The notes beneath the pieces were generated by a model that saw only the letters and a list, made by a program, of their open reading frames with translations, did not search any database and had not been told where the DNA came from. A stretch of DNA of 57,622 bases from Actinomycetes bacterium (GTDB lineage Bacteria > Actinomycetota > Actinomycetes > Actinomycetales > Dermatophilaceae), in contig JAEZWF010000060.1 in NCBI GenBank assembly GCA_023420415.1, positions 1-57,622 on the forward strand, given 5' to 3'. Positions 42,240 to 50,595 of the stretch are shown here, in pieces (within the stretch, counting starts at the first letter, position 1; every line of letters begins with the position of its first letter). Both the position numbers and the translations under genes were made by a program.

Positions 42240-42301
42240 CTCTCACGCGGTTCGACCCTCGCGCTCCCAACTGTTCGTGGGAGGGGTGTTGATCGTGAGA
42301 G
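42240..42301. repeat. Nested inverted repeats upstream of the integrase
   Basis: CTCTCACG (42240-42247) / CGTGAGAG (42294-42301) enclose CTCCCA (42264-42269) / TGGGAG (42278-42283). They begin 11 bp upstream of the integrase start, within the 182-bp gap 42230-42411. This is a candidate autoregulatory structure for the recombinase gene. Confidence 0.45.
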
Positions 42302-42411
42302 CAGCCGATGAAGGCTGTAGGGCGAGACCCGATGGTCTCGGTGCGTGTTGCCCGCCGAGCGGCGAGGTTTAGGCCACAACACCCCGCATCGCGAGGCTTG
42401 CACGGTTGATT

Positions 42412-42639
42412 CTACCGGGCGGCTTCTGGGGCGGCCAGGACATTCGTCGGCGCCCGGTAGGTGTCGGGGACCCGATCGGCCGCGCGGGCCGCGCGGCTCT
42501 CGCCGGTCTCCTGCAACGTCAGCCGGATGAGAACCTCGGCGAGCTTGTGCAGGTCGGCGCGTTCGCGGTGGATGGCACGTACGGAGAACGACCGCTCCTC
42601 ATACGGGCGTCGATCGGTCTTCTTGGCGTAGCGGCTCAT
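42412..42639 (-). CDS. Small hypothetical protein (75 aa)
   Basis: Starts MSRYAKKTDRRPYEERSFSV and is basic and polar, with a central helix DLHKLAEVLIRLTLQETGES. It begins 4 nt after the stop of the preceding gene, so it is probably co-translated. Similar short proteins occur near the integrase end of actinobacterial conjugative elements, but no function is known; a role in DNA processing or excision is only a guess. Confidence 0.65.
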   Translation of the reverse strand: MSRYAKKTDRRPYEERSFSVRAIHRERADLHKLAEVLIRLTLQETGESRAARAADRVPDTYRAPTNVLAAPEAAR

Positions 42640-42643
42640 CGGT

Positions 42644-43201
42644 CTACGGCGCTTCGTCGTCGTCCAGGCTGGCGTAGAACTCGTCTTCGGCCTCCTGGCG
42701 CTTGCGGACTTGCGCGATGACGAACTCGGCGAATTCGGTGTCGCGGTCGGTGAAGGTGAAGTCCTGGATCGTCGGCGCCGGGTCCTCACCAGGCCAAGCA
42801 GCTTGCCGGGTCGGGCGGTCTCGGTCTCCACGAGTACCGCAGGCGGTGACCCAGTAGCGAAGGCGCTCTCGTGCGTCGGCGAAGTCGCGGTGCCAGCCGA
42901 GCGGCGCGGAGGCGTTCTGCTCGGGGTCGTAGGCACCGAGCCAATGCAGGTGCAGCGCCGACAGCTCCCAAACCATCTCCGGGTGGTGATGCCAGAACGG
43001 CGGCACCACCGCGACGGTGAGGCCGTAGGTGCGACGCAGCCAATCAACCCACCGGTTCAGCGCGAGCCATTCCTGCTCCAGCTCGTGCGCCGTCAGCAGG
43101 TTCCAGTTCACGGGGTGAGGCGGCTCGGGCATGTCCGCGTTGGTGACACGGGGCGGCCCGTCGAAGACGTCCGGCTCATCCATCTCATGCTGATCGTTCA
43201 T
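42644..43201 (-). CDS. DUF4913-like conjugative-element protein
   Basis: A 185-residue protein from ATG 43201 (MNDQHEMDEPDVF). The core VNWNLLTAHELEQEWLALNRWVDWLRRTYGL, PPFWHHHPEMVWELSALHLHWLGAY and APLGWHRDFADARERL match what I recall of DUF4913, a family almost confined to actinobacterial plasmids and conjugative elements. The tail is acidic. It is followed 4 nt later by the 75-aa gene. The function is unknown. Confidence 0.6.
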   Translation of the reverse strand: MNDQHEMDEPDVFDGPPRVTNADMPEPPHPVNWNLLTAHELEQEWLALNRWVDWLRRTYGLTVAVVPPFWHHHPEMVWELSALHLHWLGAYDPEQNASAPLGWHRDFADARERLRYWVTACGTRGDRDRPTRQAAWPGEDPAPTIQDFTFTDRDTEFAEFVIAQVRKRQEAEDEFYASLDDDEAP

Positions 43202-43220
43202 GGTGCTGTCGCTCCCGAAC

Positions 43221-43661
43221 TCACATGGAGACCGGGGCGTGCGCCGCGGTCGCTGCTCGCTGCGTCGGCTCGTACGCCGCTGCGTCCCGGCCGACTCCAT
43301 TGCGCGGCGTGCGGTCCACCTCGTAGCGGGTTCGCGCGGCGTCATGGCCGATCTTCTTGGCAACGAACTCCTCGCCCTCGATCGCCTGACCGTTGCGCTC
43401 GTAGCTGACCGGCCGCGTGTAGCCCTCGGCGACGAAGTTGTCGCCCTGCGCGAAGTTCGCGTGCGCATGCTCAGCGGAACGCCCGAACATCACCAAGTGG
43501 TGGTAGGTCGTCTCGGTCTGCGTGAAAGAGCCGTCGTCCTCGCGGCGGAAATGCTCCTTGCCGATACGGGCGAAGAACCTGGCGTCTCCCTTGGCCGTCT
43601 CGGTGAGCAACGGCTCCGACGCGATGAAGCCTGACAGCGATTCCTGCGTGTGAATGGCCAT
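43221..43661 (-). CDS. Single-stranded DNA-binding protein (element-encoded)
   Basis: A 146-residue OB-fold protein (MAIHTQESLSGFIASEP; LTETAKGDARFFARIGKEH; TYHHLVMFGRSAEHAHANFAQGDNFVAEGYTR). It lacks the acidic DDDIPF-type C-terminal tip of housekeeping SSB and ends AAHAPVSM, so it probably does not recruit the host SSB interactome. It presumably protects transferred single-stranded DNA. Confidence 0.8.
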   Translation of the reverse strand: MAIHTQESLSGFIASEPLLTETAKGDARFFARIGKEHFRREDDGSFTQTETTYHHLVMFGRSAEHAHANFAQGDNFVAEGYTRPVSYERNGQAIEGEEFVAKKIGHDAARTRYEVDRTPRNGVGRDAAAYEPTQRAATAAHAPVSM

Positions 43662-43682
43662 GATGGCCTCCTCCTGACTCGG

Positions 43683-43739
43683 GCGACCAACTGCGTGTGG
43701 GTCGCTCTGTCAGGCAGGTGCGCTTTGGCGCCCAAGCGC
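43683..43739. repeat. Two adjacent small palindromes upstream of ssb
   Basis: GCGACC...GGTCGC (43683-43703) and GCGCTT-N8-AAGCGC (43720-43739) lie in the 84-bp gap between the coupling-protein and SSB genes. They might attenuate transcription or form part of a transfer site; neither is proven. Confidence 0.3.
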
Positions 43740-43745
43740 CAGTCG

Positions 43746-45524
43746 TCAGGAGGCGGGGCGGTGGCGCAGCAGCGCTTCGAGTTCGTCGCGATCGCTGCGG
43801 AGCTGCGCGGCGTCGGGCCGGGTCGGCCAGGCGCGCAGGTCGGTGACGATGGGTGGCGCGGAGCGCAGCATCGTGATGCCGGTGCCGAACGGCAGGGTGC
43901 GGATGCGGTCTGGCGGCAGGATCGGGACGCGGCGGATCGAGCGCTGGTTGGAGCGGGTGCCGTGGTCGCCGAGGGTCACGCTGTCGGTGTACTCGTCGCG
44001 CTCTCCGATGAGAGTGGAGAGGTCTTGGAGGTCGCGGCTGTTGGATGCGCCGCCGAGGATGATCTTGACGATGCTGGCGTCCCAGATCGCGCCGGCCTGG
44101 TGCTCACTCCACCGGTCACGGGCTTGGGCGAGGGACTGCAAGACCGGCATCGTCGTGATCCCGGTGCCGCCGCCTTCGGCCATGAGCGTCGGCAGTGACG
44201 GCAGAGGTGCCAGGTTGCCGATCTCGTCGAGTGCGAGCAACAGCGGCGGGTCGAGCCGGGCTCCGGGTGAGCGTGCGGCGAGTCGGCGGGCGGTTTCGAT
44301 GAGGTCTTCGACGAACGCTGCGACCAGCGACGCGGAGGCTCCTGCTCCGGCACCGGTGGCGAGCAGGTAGAGGGTGCCTTGCTCGGTGAGGAAGGTCTCG
44401 GGGTCGAAGTGTTCGTGCGGGCCGGGGGCTACGGCATCGAGCACGCGGGGGTCGGCGAGTGCGGCGAGGGCGAGGGAGACGCCTTGCCAGATGCTGTCGC
44501 GGGTCTTGGGGTCAGCGTCGATCATCGCGGCCAGGGAGTCGTCCCAGCCCATCGCCGCGTTCGGGTGGGAGTTGAGGATCGCGACGGCCTCCGATGCCGC
44601 GCTGGGATCAAGAGTCCACCGGAACAGCTCGGCGGGCGGGCGGCCGTCCAGCGCGGCAGCGTGCAGCAGGCTCTGAAGTGCGGTGCGGGTCTTGCCCTCC
44701 CAGAACCCGCCGGACTCGACCCCTCCGGCGGACAGTCCCGTGGCGGCGGCGAGGCCGTTGGCGCGGATCATCGCGGTCAGCGGATCATCGCAGCCGCGAA
44801 TGGGTGACCAGCGCAGCCCGGCGGGGATGCCTTCGGCGAGGTGTTGGGGATCGAACACCGCGACCGGCCCACCCTTGCGGCGTCGGGCCCGGAGGGTCGC
44901 AGTGAGGTTGTCGGGCCTCGTGCTGGTCGTGACCACAGCACCCGGTGCGTCGAGGATCGCGTTGATGACGACGTGCAGGCCCTTGCCGGAGCGGGGCGGT
45001 CCGATCAGCAGGATCGAGTCCTCGACCGATGCCCAGACCTTCGTTCCACGACTCGCCCCCAGCAGGTAGCCGACATCCTGCGGTGCTGGCGAGTCCAAGG
45101 AGGGCCGCAGCGTGGCCGCGCGGTGAAGCAGTGCCTTTGCGGATGCGGCGGTCTTGACCTCGTGGCTGGTCGCGATCCCCGCCAGTCGGTGCGGGTCGGT
45201 CTCTGTCTTCCGCGTGTGGCGGCGCAGCACGATCCACACCCAGACGATCCCGGCAGCGAGTCCGCCGAGCAGTGCCGCGCTGACGAGCCAGTAAGCGACT
45301 GGGTTGAGCCCGTCGGCACCGAGCGCGGTCGCAGGGTCACCGGGGTTGAACAGCACGGCGAGCCCCGCCGCTGCGCCGACGTCGGGCTGCGGTGTGCCGG
45401 TGAGGAACGCGGCGACGCTGCCAGCGGCACGGAGGACGAGAGCGATCCCGAACATGCCGACCAGGCCAACGAGGGCGGCGTTGGTGAGTTCGTCGCCCAT
45501 GCCCCCGGCCTGCCGCTGGTTCAT
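43746..45524 (-). CDS. VirD4/TraG-like type IV coupling ATPase
   Basis: A 592-residue membrane ATPase that links the relaxosome to the conjugation channel. Membrane segments lie at about 15-40 and 76-100, then Walker A GPPRSGKG at 175-182. Walker B is LLLALDEIGNLAPLP. Conserved TraG blocks QSLAQARDRWSEHQAG and ILGGASNSRDLQDLSTLIGERD follow. The start overlaps the upstream gene stop (ATGA). Confidence 0.9.
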   Translation of the reverse strand: MNQRQAGGMGDELTNAALVGLVGMFGIALVLRAAGSVAAFLTGTPQPDVGAAAGLAVLFNPGDPATALGADGLNPVAYWLVSAALLGGLAAGIVWVWIVLRRHTRKTETDPHRLAGIATSHEVKTAASAKALLHRAATLRPSLDSPAPQDVGYLLGASRGTKVWASVEDSILLIGPPRSGKGLHVVINAILDAPGAVVTTSTRPDNLTATLRARRRKGGPVAVFDPQHLAEGIPAGLRWSPIRGCDDPLTAMIRANGLAAATGLSAGGVESGGFWEGKTRTALQSLLHAAALDGRPPAELFRWTLDPSAASEAVAILNSHPNAAMGWDDSLAAMIDADPKTRDSIWQGVSLALAALADPRVLDAVAPGPHEHFDPETFLTEQGTLYLLATGAGAGASASLVAAFVEDLIETARRLAARSPGARLDPPLLLALDEIGNLAPLPSLPTLMAEGGGTGITTMPVLQSLAQARDRWSEHQAGAIWDASIVKIILGGASNSRDLQDLSTLIGERDEYTDSVTLGDHGTRSNQRSIRRVPILPPDRIRTLPFGTGITMLRSAPPIVTDLRAWPTRPDAAQLRSDRDELEALLRHRPAS

Positions 45525-46072
45525 ATCAGCCGCCGCACCGCGAGCGTGCCCGAGATACGCCCGAACAGGATCACCTCGTGCGATGTTCCGGCGGGCAGGT
45601 CGTCGAGGTCGATGAGCGCACGTGCCTCCCCGGTTCCGGTGGCGTCGGTATGGGAGACGATCGTCGCGACGGCGACATCCTCGCCAGGCACGAACCCGTG
45701 AGCCGTGACCTCAGACAAGCGCGGCACCCGTCGGGCGTGACGACTCCGACGAGTTTCCGGCACCGAGTTCTCGGACGGTGCCACTGCGCGTCGAGGCTTG
45801 CGGGTGCGGAGGATGTCGGTGAAGACGCTACCGTCGCTCTCGCGCACCTCGACACGGACCGCGATGGTGCGATCCTTGGTGATCGCATCCATGAGCGGCC
45901 CGAACGTCGCCCGCGTCCACGCGGTCCCGTCCGGCGACGGGAACGGTGCTCCATCTACCATCGCGGTGAGTGTGCCGTCTTCGGCGACGGTGACGAGGAC
46001 GTGCGGCAGCTCGACGGGAGCAGTCGCCTCGTCGTCGGTAGGGGTGGATCGGCGCGGGCCGGTGAGGTTCAT
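45521..46072 (-). CDS. Hypothetical conjugative-element protein (183 aa)
   Basis: Begins MNLTGPRRSTPTDDEATAPV. The N-terminal part (about 25-90) is a beta-rich domain (VTVAEDGTLTAMVDGAPFPSPDGTAWTRATFGPLMDAI). A basic linker (RKPRRAV, RRSRHARRVPRL) and a second beta-rich part (GFVPGEDVAVATIV, SHEVILFGRISGTLAVRRLI) follow. It overlaps the coupling-protein gene by ATGA, so it probably supports that protein. The family was not recognised. Confidence 0.7.
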   Translation of the reverse strand: MNLTGPRRSTPTDDEATAPVELPHVLVTVAEDGTLTAMVDGAPFPSPDGTAWTRATFGPLMDAITKDRTIAVRVEVRESDGSVFTDILRTRKPRRAVAPSENSVPETRRSRHARRVPRLSEVTAHGFVPGEDVAVATIVSHTDATGTGEARALIDLDDLPAGTSHEVILFGRISGTLAVRRLI

Positions 46073-46296
46073 CGGCCGATAGCCCGGAGTGGGGTGAGGT
46101 CGCTGGAGTCATGGTCTGGGTGCAGGCTCATGTCTGGCAGGTGTGCACGCGCCCTACGGGGTGCGCCCTAAGAGGCCGCAGGACCTCCGACGGCGCTGGC
46201 TTTCCGAGACCGCTGCCGAAACAACAGGGGCCGAGCCCCAGTCTCTGGCCTGCCTACCCCGACCCTGCAAACGTCAAGTCCAACGCCGACGAAGGA
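46073..46296. other. 224-bp gap at the edge of the aldo/keto-reductase cargo
   Basis: Between the start of the 183-aa protein gene and the stop of the reductase gene. Only chance short frames are visible. It must hold the promoter for the 183-aa/coupling-protein genes if the reductase insertion cut the original operon. Confidence 0.4.
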
Positions 46297-47178
46297 TCAG
46301 GCTTCGGGGATGGGCATCCCGTAGTTCTCCATCGTGATCGAGTCCGGGTCGGGGCCGCTGCGCACCCCGGTGTCCAGGGCGTCAATCGCCGCCAGTTCTT
46401 CCGCGCTTAGCTCGAAGTCGAAGATGTCGAAGTTCTCTGCGATCCGGTGAGGCTTGACCGACTTCGGGATCGCCGAACGGCTCTCCTGCGCATGCCAGCG
46501 CAGCATCACCTGTGCCGGGGACTTCCCGTGAACCCGCGCGATCTCGCCGATGGTTTCGTTATCCAGGGTGCTCTGCTGCCCGCCGCCGTAGATCGTGATA
46601 CCTCCGATCGGCGACCATGCCTGGGTGAGGATGCCGTGTTCGGCGTGCAGGGCTTGCAGCTCGTGCTGTTGGAAGTAGGGGTGCACCTCGATCTGGTTCA
46701 CCGCAGGCACCACGTCCGTCTCCGTCAGGAGGCGGGTGAGCTTGTCGGGCATGAAGTTGGAGACCCCGATCGCACGCACCTTGCCGTCGGCGTAGAGCTG
46801 CTCCAACGCGCGGTAGGCGTCAAGGGTGCGGTCGAAGCTCTCGGTCAGGGGTTGGTGAAGCAGGAGCAGGTCGATCTGGTCGACGCCGAGCTTCGCGGCG
46901 GACTTCTCGAACCCGTGCAAGGCTGCGTCGTAGCCGTAGTCGCTGATCCACAGCTTCGTCTCCACGAACACCTCATCACGGGCAAGGCCCGACGCGCGAA
47001 GCGCATCGCCGACACCGTTCTCGTTGCCATAGGCGGCGGCCGTGTCGATGTGCCGGTAGCCGACGCGCAGCGCCTCCGTCACCGCGGTCGCGGTCTCATC
47101 GGGCGGGGTCTGGAAGACCCCGAACCCGAGCGCGGGCAACATGACGCGATTATTCAAAGTGATCGTGGGAGTAGCCAT
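46297..47178 (-). CDS. Aldo/keto reductase (cargo)
   Basis: A 293-residue NADPH-dependent oxidoreductase of the 2,5-diketo-gluconate reductase-like group. GYRHIDTAAAYGNE carries the catalytic Asp and Tyr, VETKLW the Lys, and IDLLLLHQP the His. IPKSVKPHRIAENFDIFDFEL is the cofactor-binding C-terminal block. It is divergent from an HTH regulator with an 11-bp palindrome between them, a common carbonyl-detoxification cassette. It is unrelated to conjugation and interrupts the transfer operon. Confidence 0.92.
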   Translation of the reverse strand: MATPTITLNNRVMLPALGFGVFQTPPDETATAVTEALRVGYRHIDTAAAYGNENGVGDALRASGLARDEVFVETKLWISDYGYDAALHGFEKSAAKLGVDQIDLLLLHQPLTESFDRTLDAYRALEQLYADGKVRAIGVSNFMPDKLTRLLTETDVVPAVNQIEVHPYFQQHELQALHAEHGILTQAWSPIGGITIYGGGQQSTLDNETIGEIARVHGKSPAQVMLRWHAQESRSAIPKSVKPHRIAENFDIFDFELSAEELAAIDALDTGVRSGPDPDSITMENYGMPIPEA

Positions 47179-47242
47179 ACGTCCACGCTAGGCACCAGGC
47201 GGCCGGGTGCGGGAGACACTGCTGTTATCACCCACGCCACCA

Positions 47243-47277
47243 GGGGCTGGGAGATACCGGCCATGACTCCCAGCCCC
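47243..47277. promoter_or_regulatory. Palindromic operator between reductase and regulator genes
   Basis: GGGGCTGGGAG (47243-47253) and CTCCCAGCCCC (47267-47277) are perfectly complementary around 13 bp, in the divergent promoter region. It is a likely binding site for the adjacent HTH protein. TAACCT at 47292-47297 could be a -10 box for a leaderless regulator mRNA starting at 47305. Confidence 0.5.
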
Positions 47278-47304
47278 ACAGCGTGCGGTCGTAACCTTGA
47301 GGGT

Positions 47305-48171
47305 ATGGACAATAAGCGGGAGGTGCAGCAGTTCCTCACCGCGTTGCGTGCCCGCCTGACCCCAGAGCAGGCCGGGCTGACGATTTTCGGCGGAGAACGC
47401 CGGGTTCCGGGCCTGCGCCGCGAGGAGGTCGCTCAACTCGCTGGGGTCTCCACCGCGTACTACACGCGCATGGAGCGTGGGAACCTCGCCGGGGTCTCCG
47501 AGTCCGTCCTCTACGCCCTCGCCCGGGCCCTCCACCTGGACGACGTGGAGACAACGCACCTGCTCGATCTCGCCCGCACCGCGACCGGCCCCCGCAGGCC
47601 AGGGCGCGTCAAGCCTGCACCACGGGTATCGGAGCGAATCGCGCGGATGCTGGACGCGATGCGAGATGTACCCGCGATCTCCCTTACCCGGCTCGGCGAC
47701 CCGGCCGCATCGAACGCGCTGGGTCGGGCCCTGTTCCCGCACCTGTTCCCGGAGAACGCTCCGCCGTTGAACCACACAAGGTATCTGTTCCTCGATCCGC
47801 GGTCGCAGGAGTTCTACCCCGACTGGGAGAAAAGCGCCCGCGAATCCGTCTCGGCCTTGCGCCTGCTTGCCGGGCACGACCCCGCCGACCGCGCCCTGAT
47901 GAGCCTTGTTGGGGAACTCTCGACGCACAGCGACCAGTTCCGCACCTGGTGGGGTGCGCACACCGTCCGCACGCACACCAGCGGCACGAAACGCCTGAAC
48001 CATCCTGTCGTCGGCGAGTTGACCATCGGCTATGACGTGCTCGCGATCCAATCCACGCCAGGCCTTTCGATCACGACCTATCTGCCAGAGCCCGGCACCC
48101 CGTCCGCGGACGCTCTAGACATGCTGCGCAGCTGGGTCGCCGACCGGCAGCCAGCGGCTCACATGTCATAG
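47305..48171 (+). CDS. XRE-family regulator with MmyB-like ligand-binding domain
   Basis: A 288-residue transcription factor. The N-terminal helix-turn-helix (about 5-75, LRREEVAQLAGVSTAYYTRMERGNLAGVSE) is followed by an MmyB-like PAS-type domain (about 100-285) with FLDPRSQEFYPDWEKSARESVSALR and GTKRLNHPVVGELTIGYD. Such proteins control an adjacent oxidoreductase gene in response to a small, possibly fatty-acid-like ligand. The 3' end overlaps the convergent VirB4-like gene by 13 bp. Confidence 0.92.
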   Translation: MDNKREVQQFLTALRARLTPEQAGLTIFGGERRVPGLRREEVAQLAGVSTAYYTRMERGNLAGVSESVLYALARALHLDDVETTHLLDLARTATGPRRPGRVKPAPRVSERIARMLDAMRDVPAISLTRLGDPAASNALGRALFPHLFPENAPPLNHTRYLFLDPRSQEFYPDWEKSARESVSALRLLAGHDPADRALMSLVGELSTHSDQFRTWWGAHTVRTHTSGTKRLNHPVVGELTIGYDVLAIQSTPGLSITTYLPEPGTPSADALDMLRSWVADRQPAAHMS

Positions 48172-49658
48172 ACTCGCGGGCTTCTCCCGGCTGCACGGCT
48201 GCTGGTGTCGAATAGGGCGAGTTCGTCGGGGTGGAGTTGGTGTTGGCAGACGAAGCTCCTGGCCTTGATCCGCCACAGGCCTTGTCCGACGCCGAGGTTC
48301 GGCAAGAGCTGCTGCTCGGTCCCGGTCAGCCCGAGAGCCTTCGCGGTCGGCCCGAGCTGGTCGGACTCCTGCCGGTACACGATCCTCGTCTCTGCATTCG
48401 CCAGCAGCGAGTTGGCCAGCGAACGCATAGCGGAGCCCTGGTCGCCCACGTTGTCGAGATCGGTGAGCTTGTGGAAGATCAGCATGTTCGCGATCCCGTA
48501 ATGCCGCGCGAGTCGCCAGTGCGCATCCATCCGCCGCAACAGCGCCGGGTGGGACATGAGCCGCCACGCCTCGTCGTAGATCACCCACCGCTGCCCACCG
48601 TTCGGATCGAGCAACGCGGACTCCATCCACGCCGACGAGCACGTCATCAACACCGAAATCAGGGTCGAGTTCTCGGTGACCCGCGAGAGATCGAGCGAGA
48701 TCATCGGCAACGACGGATCAAACGCGACCGTCGAAGGCCCATCGAACAATCCGGCCAAGTCGCCCGCGACGAGACGGCGCAGCGCGTGACCGACGAGCCT
48801 GCCGTCCTCGGCCAACCGGCCGTCGGCATCCGAGCTCGGGGCGAGAATGTGATCGACGACCATCGGCAGGATCGGCACGTCATTCTCCCGCACCGTCTGG
48901 GTCAGGGCGATGTCGATCGCGGTGTGCTCCAACGGCGACAACCCGCGCGCGAGCACCGTCTCGGCCAGTGCGCCGATCAGGTCACGCCGCCGCGCCGCAA
49001 CCGTGGAGGCCCACTGCTCATCCGACAGGCCGCTGGGCCGGTGACCTTCATCGAGTGGGTTCAGGCGAGTGTTGAGGCCGTGGCCAAGGACGATGGCGCG
49101 TCCGCCGACCGCGTTGGCGACGGCAGTGTGTTCGCCCTTCGGGTCGCCAGGCACGTACACGCGCCGCCCGAACGGCAACGACCGCGTATAGAGCGACTTG
49201 GCCAGCGACGACTTGCCGGAGCCGACGATCCCGGCCAGCACCACGTTGGGCGCGGTGATGATGCCGCGCGCGTAAAGCACCCACGGGTCGTAGACGAAAC
49301 TGCCGCCCGAGTAGAGGTCTTGGCCGACGAACACGCCATCGGCACCGAGACCGCCCTCGGCGACAAACGGGTACGCGCCCGCCAGCGTCGCCGACGTGTC
49401 CTGATGCCGCGTCAGATGGAACCGACCCGGCGTGCGCAACTGCGCAGCGCCAGGCTCGCCGGCCTTCGGTAGGTAGATCGTGGCGCGCCGCTCGGCACGC
49501 TCCTCCTCAGCCTTCGCCTTCGCAGCGGCGAGCGCGGTCCTTCGCTGCTCAGCGTGGAGCCGGGCCTCGGCTTTGCGGCGCTGCTTGCGGAGCTTCCGCC
49601 GCTCCTTCGACGGCGCCACCAGAACGGCGGTGTGCAGCCGTGCTCGATCCTCGGTCAC
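48159..49658 (-). CDS. VirB4-like conjugation ATPase
   Basis: A 499-residue cytoplasmic ATPase powering the type IV channel. A charged coiled N-terminus (about 15-60, KERRKLRKQRRKAEARLHAEQRR) precedes Walker A GIVGSGKSS (143-151). Walker B is RWVIYDEAWRLM and a Q-loop-like YRQESDQLG follows. The usual VirB4 N-terminal region is missing here; in actinobacterial systems the SCO6880-like protein provides it. The GTG 49658 overlaps the upstream stop (GTGA). Confidence 0.88.
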   Translation of the reverse strand: MTEDRARLHTAVLVAPSKERRKLRKQRRKAEARLHAEQRRTALAAAKAKAEEERAERRATIYLPKAGEPGAAQLRTPGRFHLTRHQDTSATLAGAYPFVAEGGLGADGVFVGQDLYSGGSFVYDPWVLYARGIITAPNVVLAGIVGSGKSSLAKSLYTRSLPFGRRVYVPGDPKGEHTAVANAVGGRAIVLGHGLNTRLNPLDEGHRPSGLSDEQWASTVAARRRDLIGALAETVLARGLSPLEHTAIDIALTQTVRENDVPILPMVVDHILAPSSDADGRLAEDGRLVGHALRRLVAGDLAGLFDGPSTVAFDPSLPMISLDLSRVTENSTLISVLMTCSSAWMESALLDPNGGQRWVIYDEAWRLMSHPALLRRMDAHWRLARHYGIANMLIFHKLTDLDNVGDQGSAMRSLANSLLANAETRIVYRQESDQLGPTAKALGLTGTEQQLLPNLGVGQGLWRIKARSFVCQHQLHPDELALFDTSSRAAGRSPRVYDM

Positions 49659-50488
49659 AGCACCAGCCCCCGCGACTGCTTGACTGCCGTGATCTTGGCC
49701 GGCTCGAACCACGACCCGTCCCGCTTCGCCGTCGGTAGATCGGTCCGCTCTGGGGCGCCCGGCGACGAGCACGAGACCAGCAGCTCCGGCCCAGCCTGCA
49801 TCGGAGCGGACGCGACCTGTTCGGCATCCTGGGGCTCTGCCTCCGGTTCGGTGTAGCGGCGCAGCAGCGACACGTAACCGACGTGCGGGTTGACGACCAG
49901 CGCGTAGTCGCCCGAGAGCGCCACATGGTCGTTGGTGCCCTCGCCGGGTTCGTCGTAGACGTACCCGTTCTCCAGCGCGGCCTGCGTGGTCTCGTCGCCG
50001 TAGTCCCACTGCGCGAGGAAGTCCACCGCATCGACATGGCCCAGCTCACCGAGAATGCGCAACGGCCGGTCGGCCTCCTCGCCTTGGAGGAAGACCACGC
50101 TGACCCAGCGCGACGGCGCGGCCTCCTCGACAGTCGGCTCGGGGTGCCAGGCGATCCGCCCGGCGGCGATGAACCCTTCCGCGAGCCGGTCGTACGCCCG
50201 GTCGACGAGGTTCGCGGCCTGACGCAGTTCCTCCGCGGCAGCGAGCGCGTCCCGCACTCCTGCCTCGTGGCTCCCGTCATCGTTGAAGGCGTGCGCGGCC
50301 TTGCGCTCGTGAACATCAGCGATCTGGTCGAGCGCCTGCCGCAGCGAGCGCATCCCCGAAGACAGATCACCGATCACCCCGTACATCTCGGCGGGCTGAT
50401 CGAACCCCCGGCTCGCGTGCGCCAACCCGCGCAACGCCTCGGATGCCTCAGCGGCATCGGCAGTCGAATCGAAGAACGTGGGCATCAT
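49655..50488 (-). CDS. Hypothetical conjugative-element protein (277 aa)
   Basis: Starts MMPTFFDSTADAAEASEALR after a clear AGGAGGTCC. Residues 10-110 are helical (SSGMRSLRQALDQIADVHERKAAHAF, LAAAEELRQAANLVDRAYDRLAEGFI). A C-terminal part around 120-210 (WVSVVFLQGEEADRPLRIL, VDFLAQWDYGDETTQAALENGYVYDE) may be a separate small domain. It is coupled to the VirB4-like gene. The family was not recognised; its conserved place in the operon points to a transfer role. Confidence 0.7.
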   Translation of the reverse strand: MMPTFFDSTADAAEASEALRGLAHASRGFDQPAEMYGVIGDLSSGMRSLRQALDQIADVHERKAAHAFNDDGSHEAGVRDALAAAEELRQAANLVDRAYDRLAEGFIAAGRIAWHPEPTVEEAAPSRWVSVVFLQGEEADRPLRILGELGHVDAVDFLAQWDYGDETTQAALENGYVYDEPGEGTNDHVALSGDYALVVNPHVGYVSLLRRYTEPEAEPQDAEQVASAPMQAGPELLVSCSSPGAPERTDLPTAKRDGSWFEPAKITAVKQSRGLVL

Positions 50489-50595
50489 GGACCTCCTGGC
50501 GCGTCGTGTGTCTTGGAGGTGCGCAGGACTCCCACCCGGCTGTCGGCGGTCACGAATACTCTTGAGGCAGGAAGCAGACAGAGGAGGAGCGGCAG

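Noticed and set aside
46111..46410. Small gene on the plus strand beside the reductase
   Set aside because: No ribosome-binding site, overlaps the reductase in antisense, and the translation resembles nothing.
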